From contig CALESE010000159.1 in the NCBI GenBank assembly GCA_937907205.1, forward strand, positions 1-25,453: DNA of 25,453 nucleotides, read 5' to 3'. The DNA is from an uncultured Romboutsia sp. (GTDB taxonomy: Bacteria > Bacillota > Clostridia > Peptostreptococcales > Peptostreptococcaceae). Below the pieces are notes generated by a model. The model had not been told where the DNA came from. It saw only the letters and a list, made by a program, of their open reading frames with translations, and did no database searches. The first letter of the stretch is position 1. Each line of letters begins with the position of its first letter. A program made the translations under genes and the position numbers. Positions 1 to 6,053 of this stretch are shown here, piece by piece.

Positions 1-24
1 GATGCTTATCTTAAGGTATTGTAA
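1..24 (+). CDS. Possible C-terminal end of an upstream gene (partial)
   Basis: Frame 1 is open from the window edge and reads DAYLKVL before a TAA at 22-24, twelve bases before the next start codon. This would be the tail of a plus-strand gene lying upstream in the same transcription unit. Only seven codons are visible, so it could be chance; frame 2 is also open here, to a TAA at about 44-46. No function can be proposed. Confidence 0.25.
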   Translation, partial: DAYLKVL

Positions 25-36
25 ATATTTTCTATC

Positions 37-597
37 ATGGATTTAAGATTACGTCAAATAGATATAGAATATAGAATAAAAGATTTGATTTACGTATTGA
101 AAGAATCTTTAGGATTGCCTTGTGGTATTCAGATAAATGAGATGGCTTTTGCAACTAATGAAGTAAAGTTTGGAAAGAATCTTTATAGAGTGGCATTGCA
201 TGGAGTAGCAGCAGGAGATAGACCATATCCTCATATTCATATTTATTTGAAGAATGACCATTATCCTTGGAAAAAATTCAATTTTGAAATAAGTTTAGTT
301 GATTTGCTTTGTAATGATGAGATAAATTTAGTTTGTCAACAAGATAGAGCAAAAGGTATTGATAGAAGAAATAGAATAAAATGCAGTTGGACTGGATATA
401 ATGATATTAAGAATGATTTTGAAGATTGGTTAGAAAGTAAATGCAATAAAGTAGGTAATTTTAAAAACAATCTTGATTTTTTAATATATACTTATAATGA
501 TGAAAACAATGAAAAAGATTCATTGCAAAACTATATTAAAAATCATGGTAAAACAATTTTGCCTAAATACTTGAAATATTTTGAAGAGAAATGGTAA
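37..597 (+). CDS. Hypothetical protein, 186 aa, weak DUF4160-like core
   Basis: I do not recognise this protein with confidence. It is soluble-looking, with no signal peptide or membrane segment. Residues about 58-90 carry a His-rich stretch (PYPHIHIYLKND) followed by a beta-like segment (FNFEISLVDLL). This resembles the 'PHFH...AEISI' core of small DUF4160 proteins, which often sit with toxin-antitoxin genes; the similarity is only by eye. The remainder (about 95-186) is charged, lysine- and asparagine-rich and probably helical. The ATG at 37 follows an AT-rich leader. The stop overlaps the topoisomerase start (ATGGTAA, 591-597), so the two genes are probably translationally coupled. Confidence 0.8.
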   Translation: MDLRLRQIDIEYRIKDLIYVLKESLGLPCGIQINEMAFATNEVKFGKNLYRVALHGVAAGDRPYPHIHIYLKNDHYPWKKFNFEISLVDLLCNDEINLVCQQDRAKGIDRRNRIKCSWTGYNDIKNDFEDWLESKCNKVGNFKNNLDFLIYTYNDENNEKDSLQNYIKNHGKTILPKYLKYFEEKW

Positions 598-2474
598 AGA
601 CAATAGAACAAAAATATAAAGAGTTATCAGAACAAGAGCATGTACTACTCCGCCCGGGTATGTATGTTGGTTCAGTAAAACCAGAACTTTCTACTCAGTT
701 TGTTTTTGATTATAAAGAACAGATGATGATACAGAAAGAAGTAGAATATGTTCCTGCTATACTGAAATTGATAGATGAAATTATATCAAATTCTACTGAT
801 GAATATCGTAGACCAGATAATATTGGGTTGACACAGATTTCTGTTACTGTAATGAAAGATAATACTATAGTAATAGAAGATAATGGTGGAATTCCTGTTG
901 TCAAACATAAAGAAGCTGGTATTATGGTACCACAACTTATCTTCGGAAGAATGAGAACATCATCAAACTATAATGATGATGAAGATAGATCTGGCCTTGG
1001 TACTAACGGAGTGGGAAGTTCCCTAACCAACATTTTTTCATCATATTTTGGTGTAATGACTGATGATGGAAAGAAGCGATGGCTTGGTAACTGGAAAAAC
1101 AACATGTCAGAATTCTATGATGAGGAGATAGAAAAATCTTCTAAGAAAAATCATGGAACTAGGATTACATTTCATCTTGACTTTTCTAGATTTGAAGGTA
1201 TAGATAAGTTTGACAGAACATTCAAGGATATCATATTGACACGTTGCATCAATGCAGCAGCTGCTAATCCAGGATTGAAGGTAACATATAAAGATGAAGA
1301 TTTATGTGGTGAATATAAGTTTGATAATTTCAAAGACTATATTGACTTATATAGAAACTATGTTACTTTAAAGGATTGCATAGAGATGAAAGATGAACAT
1401 AAGCATGTTTATGTATATCCTGATGGTGCTATCAATATTGGATTCGTCAATGGAGGTATTTGCAATAAAGGTACCCATGTTAAAGCGTTGCATCAAATCA
1501 TCAATACTACTGTATGTGATTTTCTTAAGAAGAAAGATAAGATTGATTTGCTTCCACGACAAGTTGATGGCAATTATAGTATGTTCTGTGACTTGACTAT
1601 TTCCAATCCATCTTATGATTCACAAACCAAGGAATGCTTGACTACACCTGTAGAGAAATTCTATAAAGATGAAAACGTCAAGTTTGAACTTCCAAACAAG
1701 TTCCTTGATTCGGTTATAAAGTCTGAAATCATAGATAATGTAAGAGATTGGTATAAGAAGAAATGTGAAGCAGAAGATCAACGTACTCTTCGTAAACTCA
1801 ATAAAGAAGCAAGCAAAGGTCTTCGTCGTTCAGATAAGTATGTGACTTGTTCATCAAAAAAGAAACAAGGTAAGCAGCTTTGGATTTATGAAGGTGATTC
1901 TGCCGCAAGAGGTCTTCGTATTGGTAGAGATCCAGAAACTCAAGCAGGCTATGTGATGAGAGGTGTACCACCTAATTCATTAGATATGTCACCATTGCAG
2001 ATTATGAAGAATGATGTGTTCAATGATATCATTACTATTTTAGGTCTTAAATTTGGCGATGACTTCAATATCAATGATTTGAAATTTGATAAGATTGTGA
2101 TATCTACTGATGCAGATATTGATGGAGATAAGATTGCAGCATTGTTGCTTCTCCTTTTTTCTAGATGGCCAATTCTTTTTGAGAAGGGTATAGTATGCAG
2201 AAGCATTACTCCTATCATTATTGCAAAGAAGGGTAAAGAAGTAAAGAAGTATTATAGTCAAGAAGAATTTGATAAAGATGCAAGAAAGCTTAAAGGATAC
2301 ATGATTAAGTATGTCAAAGGTCTTTCTGGTCTTGATGCATCTGAAACAAAAGAATCAATGAGAAACCCTATCTTCATGCATTTCAAGATTGATGATTTGA
2401 CAAAGTCAATGTTCAAGAAATGGTTTGGTAAGAATAGTGAAGATAGAAAGGAAATGATGAGTAATTTGGTTTAA
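591..2474 (+). CDS. 39: DNA topoisomerase II large subunit (T4 gp39+gp60 type)
   Basis: This is the ATPase/TOPRIM subunit of a type IIA topoisomerase. The T4 enzyme relieves supercoils ahead of replication forks. The N-terminal GHKL ATPase shows RPGMYVGS (21-28), the Mg-binding Asn in DEIISN (62-67), EDNGG (96-100) and the ATP lid GLGTNGVG (135-142). The transducer domain follows. A C-terminal TOPRIM domain has YEGDSA with catalytic Glu434 and the metal-binding pair Asp507/Asp509 in STDADIDGD. In T4 itself these functions are split between gp39 and gp60, with the gene 60 bypass; here one 627-residue frame holds everything. The gene overlaps the upstream ORF by 7 bases and lies 5 bases before the medium subunit, giving an operon. 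Family assignment is secure. Confidence 0.96.
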   Translation: MVKTIEQKYKELSEQEHVLLRPGMYVGSVKPELSTQFVFDYKEQMMIQKEVEYVPAILKLIDEIISNSTDEYRRPDNIGLTQISVTVMKDNTIVIEDNGGIPVVKHKEAGIMVPQLIFGRMRTSSNYNDDEDRSGLGTNGVGSSLTNIFSSYFGVMTDDGKKRWLGNWKNNMSEFYDEEIEKSSKKNHGTRITFHLDFSRFEGIDKFDRTFKDIILTRCINAAAANPGLKVTYKDEDLCGEYKFDNFKDYIDLYRNYVTLKDCIEMKDEHKHVYVYPDGAINIGFVNGGICNKGTHVKALHQIINTTVCDFLKKKDKIDLLPRQVDGNYSMFCDLTISNPSYDSQTKECLTTPVEKFYKDENVKFELPNKFLDSVIKSEIIDNVRDWYKKKCEAEDQRTLRKLNKEASKGLRRSDKYVTCSSKKKQGKQLWIYEGDSAARGLRIGRDPETQAGYVMRGVPPNSLDMSPLQIMKNDVFNDIITILGLKFGDDFNINDLKFDKIVISTDADIDGDKIAALLLLLFSRWPILFEKGIVCRSITPIIIAKKGKEVKKYYSQEEFDKDARKLKGYMIKYVKGLSGLDASETKESMRNPIFMHFKIDDLTKSMFKKWFGKNSEDRKEMMSNLV

Positions 2475-2479
2475 AGGAT

Positions 2480-3886
2480 ATGGTAAAGAAATCAGAAAAT
2501 AAAGTAGTTGTTAAGAAGGATATCAATAAATCAATAACAGACTTTTTAAATGTTGAATATTTGAATTATTCGACTTGCACGGTTTCTGATCGTGCTATTC
2601 CCTCTATATGTGATGGGTTTAAGCCAGGTGCAAGAAAGATTGTGCATGCAATGTTTGAAGGTTCATTGAAAAATGGATCAACATCAAAGTTGCTTGCTCT
2701 TGTTGGTGACACAATGAAGATATCTCTCTATGCACATGGTGATGCTTCCCTTACTTCTACAGTTTGCACATTGGCTAAAGATTTTTATAACTTTTATAAC
2801 CCACTAGAAATTGAAGGCCAAGGAGGATATCTTAGAAGTCCAGAAGCTGGAGCACCTCGATATCTGTATATCAGAAAGTCAAAGTATGCAGACTTACTAT
2901 ACAAAGCAGATTATGATTTGTTGAAGTATGTATTTGAAGAAGGTGACTACGTTGAACCAGAACATTACCTTCCTATTGTACCAACAGTTCTTTCTAATAC
3001 AACTATGGGTATTGCTAATGGATATTCTTTCCATAGTAATGCTTGGAATCCAGTAGATGTACTTGATTGCTGTTTAGAGATTCTTAAAAGTAAGAAAGGT
3101 GTAGAAAAGTTTAAGACAGTAGTAAGGCCTTATTTGAGAGATATACCACAAGACAATTGGAAATTAGAATCTGGTCAGTGGTATTGTTATGGAGAATGGA
3201 AGACAAATCAAGCAAAAGATTTGATGACAATCACTAATTTGCCATCTGATACTACTTATGTTGAATTTGAAAAATTACTGAATAGACTTTGTGACAAACA
3301 AGAAATCAAAGACTATAAAGATTTGTCAGAAGATGGCAATGTACATTATGAAGTACAATTCTTCAAAGGTCAGCTTGCAAAAGAAATCAAATCAGATAGG
3401 TCAGGTAAGAGATTAGCTAATAAGTTCAAACTTATTAAGAAACTTCCAGATGATTTGCTTTGGTTGCTTGATGAGAATGGCAAGCTCAAATATTTCAAAG
3501 ACAGATATGAGGTTATCAGATATTTTGTAAATTGGAGATTGTCTGTTTATGTTGAGAGAAAGAAAAAGCTTGTAAAGATACTTGAAGAGAAATATAAGAA
3601 CAATTCAGAATTGGTAAAGTTCATTGAACTTGTATGTAAAGGTAAGCTTAAGATTAGTAACAGAAGTAAGGTTGATATCAAAACCGATATGGATGCACAA
3701 CACTTACCAATGGCATTGCTAGCAACACCTATGTCAAAAGTAACTATAGAAGAAAGAGATGAACTTTTGAAACAGAATGAGGAAATCAAAAAGCAACTTG
3801 AATACATTAAGAATACAACAGAAAAGCAGATGTATGTCAATGACTTGCAGTCATTGAAGCAATCCTTGTTAAAGGATTTTAAATAA
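2480..3886 (+). CDS. 52: DNA topoisomerase II medium subunit (T4 gp52 type)
   Basis: This is the DNA-cleaving, ParC/GyrA-like subunit that pairs with the preceding ATPase/TOPRIM protein. The start of the breakage-reunion domain shows RAIPSICDGFKPGARKI (38-54), the usual 'P-S-x-x-D-G-x-K-P-x-x-R' block. The catalytic tyrosine is very probably Tyr128 in GAPRYLY. A coiled-coil-like segment lies near residues 425-455 (EERDELLKQNEEIKKQLEY). At 468 residues it is close to T4 gp52 (about 440), and like T4 it lacks a GyrA-type beta-pinwheel C-terminal domain. The last 18 codons (3833-3886) recur in diverged form immediately downstream (3895-3948). Confidence 0.95.
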   Translation: MVKKSENKVVVKKDINKSITDFLNVEYLNYSTCTVSDRAIPSICDGFKPGARKIVHAMFEGSLKNGSTSKLLALVGDTMKISLYAHGDASLTSTVCTLAKDFYNFYNPLEIEGQGGYLRSPEAGAPRYLYIRKSKYADLLYKADYDLLKYVFEEGDYVEPEHYLPIVPTVLSNTTMGIANGYSFHSNAWNPVDVLDCCLEILKSKKGVEKFKTVVRPYLRDIPQDNWKLESGQWYCYGEWKTNQAKDLMTITNLPSDTTYVEFEKLLNRLCDKQEIKDYKDLSEDGNVHYEVQFFKGQLAKEIKSDRSGKRLANKFKLIKKLPDDLLWLLDENGKLKYFKDRYEVIRYFVNWRLSVYVERKKKLVKILEEKYKNNSELVKFIELVCKGKLKISNRSKVDIKTDMDAQHLPMALLATPMSKVTIEERDELLKQNEEIKKQLEYIKNTTEKQMYVNDLQSLKQSLLKDFK

Positions 3887-3894
3887 TTCAAGTT

Positions 3895-3948
3895 TATGTT
3901 AATGACTTGTAATCATTACGTAAATCAATTTTATTGGATATAAAATAA
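3895..3948 (+). pseudogene. Diverged, stop-containing copy of the topoisomerase gene 3' end
   Basis: Read from 3895, this stretch gives YVNDL-stop-SLRKSILLDIK-stop. It aligns without gaps to the true gp52 C-terminus, YVNDLQSLKQSLLKDFK-stop, at 3833-3886. By my hand count 39 of 54 bases match. The Gln codon CAG has become TAA. The copy starts 62 bases after its parent, is out of frame with it, and is not expected to be translated. It could be the ancestral end displaced by an insertion or gene conversion, or an old tandem duplication. Confidence 0.75.
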
Positions 3949-3949
3949 G

Positions 3950-4067
3950 ATTCATCCTGGAAGCGCCTGGGTCACACAGGGAGCGGAAAATTACTTAGGA
4001 GTATAATTAATAACCTTAGAAAATTTTCAACTCCCTGTGTGCATAACTTTAGTTCTTGAACAGAACT
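3950..4067 (+). other. GC-rich structured intergenic element (long hairpin plus small hairpin)
   Basis: An exact 11-bp inverted repeat pairs CACACAGGGAG (3973-3983) with CTCCCTGTGTG (4031-4041). Inside it a second 7-bp stem pairs 3986-3992 with 4022-4028. A separate 6-bp hairpin follows (4051-4056 with 4062-4067). The left arm lies in a 23-base motif (3969-3991) repeated exactly at 7933-7955. The element is much richer in G+C than its surroundings and contains no credible ORF. No U-run follows the main stem, so it is not a standard terminator. It may be a folded RNA, an mRNA processing site or a recombination site; I do not recognise a known RNA family. Confidence 0.6.
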
Positions 4068-4162
4068 GAAAGAGATGTTCATTATTTTATAGAAATTTTT
4101 TAAATTTGTTTTGAAATTTTTAGAATTGATACTATCTTATATCTGAACAAAATAATATAATT

Positions 4163-4417
4163 ATAGCAAGATTTGTAATATATAAGAACAGTAGAAAATA
4201 TTCAGATATCAAATTTACAGATATCGATGAATGCAAGGAATTCATTAAGTTCAATGGGGATCATGATGAAGCAGCATCAAAAGGATGGTACTTTGATTTC
4301 TATGAATATCCTTCTGGTAAGTTTGTTACACAGCTTGTGGTAGAAGATACTGATAAAGGTCTTGTATTTACAGAGAATTGTCCAGAAAAGACACCAAGAA
4401 ACAGAAAATTTCAATAA
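4163..4417 (+). CDS. Small hypothetical protein, 84 aa, apparent AUA start
   Basis: Frame 2 is open from 4130 to the TAA at 4415-4417 and has protein-like composition (residues such as YSDIKFTDIDECKEF and GWYFDFYEYPSGKF), but contains no ATG or TTG. Its only GTG lies in the C-terminal half. The most natural start is ATA at 4163, giving (M)ARFVIYKNSRKYSD, in the context AATTATA; an ATT at 4160 is the alternative. The stop lies 5 bases before the dCMP deaminase ATG, so it sits like an operon gene. The predicted protein is short, mixed alpha/beta and charged at the C-terminus. Function unknown. It may instead be a broken gene whose start has been lost. Confidence 0.6.
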   Translation: MARFVIYKNSRKYSDIKFTDIDECKEFIKFNGDHDEAASKGWYFDFYEYPSGKFVTQLVVEDTDKGLVFTENCPEKTPRNRKFQ

Positions 4418-4422
4418 TAACT

Positions 4423-4944
4423 ATGACAGAGAATAGAAAATTAGAATATGATATTGCTTACATGAATATGGCTTCATGTTTGAAGGATTTGAGTTTTGCA
4501 ACAAGAAGTAAGGTTGGTTGCATTATTGTAAGTTCTGATGATCAGATTATCGCACAAGGATACAATGGCATGCCAAAGGGATTTCCAAATGAATGTGAAC
4601 ATCTTGATGAAAATGGCAATCTTGTAACAAATGATGAAGTATTGCATGCCGAATCTAATGCTATTGCTAAATGTGCAAAGTGTTCAGAAGGTAAGTGTAA
4701 AGGTGCTACAGCTTATGTTTCATTGAGTCCTTGTTTGCAGTGTTCAAAGCTCATTATCCAATCAGGTATAAAGAGAGTTGTGTTTAGAGAAGAGTATAGA
4801 GATGTTACGCCATTGATATTCTTATTGAAAGGTGGTATTGAAGTACAGATGCTTGATACTTTACATAAGAAATTGATTGAATATACTTTTGATAATGAAG
4901 TAGGAACTTTGTATAAAGACTATTATGCATATTTAACAGTTTAA
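4423..4944 (+). CDS. cd: Deoxycytidylate (dCMP) deaminase
   Basis: The enzyme deaminates dCMP to dUMP, feeding dTMP synthesis for phage DNA. The cytidine-deaminase zinc site is clear: HAES (the His ligand and the Glu proton shuttle) about residues 79-82, and SPCLQC with the two Cys ligands. An internal loop with CAKCSEGKC sits between them; an extra zinc site is possible here, as in T4 dCMP deaminase. I take the ATG at 4423 (MTENRKLEYDIAYMNMAS), giving 173 residues. An in-frame TTG at 4378 would add 15 residues that overlap the upstream small gene and do not look like the family. T4 dCMP deaminase is about 190 residues. Confidence 0.9.
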   Translation: MTENRKLEYDIAYMNMASCLKDLSFATRSKVGCIIVSSDDQIIAQGYNGMPKGFPNECEHLDENGNLVTNDEVLHAESNAIAKCAKCSEGKCKGATAYVSLSPCLQCSKLIIQSGIKRVVFREEYRDVTPLIFLLKGGIEVQMLDTLHKKLIEYTFDNEVGTLYKDYYAYLTV

Positions 4945-4957
4945 TTTAATTATATAT

Positions 4958-5602
4958 ATGTTCAATAAAGAAAAGAGTATACCAGAAGAGCAATTGCAAT
5001 GTCCATGGACCGGTAATTATGGATTTGCGGTTGATTATACATTTGCAAGTAGATTGTTTCATTTCTTGACTAGAATGTATAAGGATGCTGCTACATTACC
5101 ACCTGGTTATGAAGAAGAATATGAATATCTTCTTAAGAGTGCTAGTAAGTTGAAGATATGGCAAATGGGAGTACCAAGCAAATTGAATGAAAATTATTTC
5201 AATAACTTGAAGACTATCAAGATTGATCCTAATTTGATTAAATATCTTTCAAATATCAATTGCCCTAATGCATTTGATGTTGATAAGTATTTGAACAAAC
5301 CATCAGATGATGATAAAGTAGTACAACATAGATATGACCAAGCCTACATTGCTGTAAATGAAAATGGTGAATATCGCGTTTTTGAAGGATATCCATATCG
5401 TCATACAGAAAAAATATTTGTTGAAGATACTACTAAATTGGAAGAAGACTATTATGGTAAAGAACATCATCCGTATGTATGGAATGGAAAATTCAACAAA
5501 TATTGGTCTTCTGCTGGTGGTAGAGGTGCTTATGTAAATAAAGAATGTTTACCAGCAGTTTATCAGAATATGAGTTGGAATGATGATCCTAAACCTATGT
5601 AA
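4958..5602 (+). CDS. Hypothetical protein, 214 aa
   Basis: I do not recognise this protein. It begins with ATG after a TATATAT leader, 13 bases past the dCMP deaminase stop, so it is probably co-transcribed. Visible traits are a CPWTGNYG motif near residues 15-22, many aromatic residues, an acidic middle with DVDKYLNKPSDDDK, and a C-terminal half rich in His and Tyr (KEHHPYVWNGKF). There is no signal peptide or membrane segment. Its frame continues past the TAA at 5600-5602 directly into the next small ORF, so readthrough or a recently split gene is conceivable. Confidence 0.8.
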   Translation: MFNKEKSIPEEQLQCPWTGNYGFAVDYTFASRLFHFLTRMYKDAATLPPGYEEEYEYLLKSASKLKIWQMGVPSKLNENYFNNLKTIKIDPNLIKYLSNINCPNAFDVDKYLNKPSDDDKVVQHRYDQAYIAVNENGEYRVFEGYPYRHTEKIFVEDTTKLEEDYYGKEHHPYVWNGKFNKYWSSAGGRGAYVNKECLPAVYQNMSWNDDPKPM

Positions 5603-5605
5603 ATT

Positions 5606-5911
5606 ATAAAATATCTTAAATTAGAAATAAGTGACAATCCATTTGAAGAACCTAAACGGGTACTTACATTTGGTAAATTTAAAAGATATACTATAAAGGA
5701 AGTGTATGATTACAACACATCAAGAAACAAGAATGGTTATCTTGAATGGTGTCTAGCTAATATTGATGGTTTCAAAAATGAATTAAATGAAACAGAACTT
5801 GAAATAGCAGAATCAGATTATTTTAGAGGAGTTTCTGATTATGGAAGAGATGATTGGGAAAGTCCTAGTCTTTGGTTTGGTCCAGAAGATGGATATATTT
5901 GTTGTATGTAA
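5606..5911 (+). CDS. Small protein with FGK-type (DUF3820/exonuclease-tail-like) domain, apparent AUA start
   Basis: The conserved-looking core VLTFGKFKRYTIKEV followed by GYLEWCLANIDGF resembles the 'FGKYKGK...YLxWLL' domain found in small DUF3820-type proteins and at the C-terminus of some DnaQ-like exonucleases. The only GTG (5702) falls after the FGK motif and would remove half the domain. Upstream there is no ATG, GTG or TTG back to the preceding stop. The likely start is ATA at 5606 ((M)KYLKLEISDNPFEE) in the context AATTATA, or ATT at 5603. The product would be 101 residues. The acidic, aromatic C-terminus ends in ICCM. Alternatively it is the readthrough tail of the preceding gene, which is in the same frame. 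Confidence 0.65.
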   Translation: MKYLKLEISDNPFEEPKRVLTFGKFKRYTIKEVYDYNTSRNKNGYLEWCLANIDGFKNELNETELEIAESDYFRGVSDYGRDDWESPSLWFGPEDGYICCM

Positions 5912-5926
5912 AATATAAGTATAAAT

Positions 5927-5960
5927 AAGGGAATTTTGAACTTTTGTTTGAAATTCCCTT
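5927..5960 (+). repeat. Inverted repeat (10-bp stem) downstream of the FGK-domain gene
   Basis: AAGGGAATTT (5927-5936) is exactly complementary to AAATTCCCTT (5951-5960), with a 14-base loop. It begins 16 bases after a stop codon and lies before the leader of the next gene. The sequence after it is GGTTGGTA, not a U-run, so it may be an mRNA-stabilising or processing hairpin rather than a rho-independent terminator. Confidence 0.5.
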
Positions 5961-6053
5961 GGTTGGTACTAAATTCATTTCCAACAAGTTTGAAATAAAT
6001 CAAGATTGTTCTATATTTATGATGTAAAAATTAAATAATTAAGAATTGAAGTT

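Noticed and set aside
3887..4162. Self-splicing intron after the topoisomerase gene
   Set aside because: No group I or II core could be recognised, and the topoisomerase frame ends normally before it.
4378..4422. TTG start extending dCMP deaminase by 15 residues
   Set aside because: It overlaps the coding end of the small upstream ORF, and the family-like sequence begins at the ATG at 4423.
5702..5704. GTG as start of the FGK-domain ORF
   Set aside because: It lies downstream of the LTFGKFK motif and would remove half the recognisable domain.
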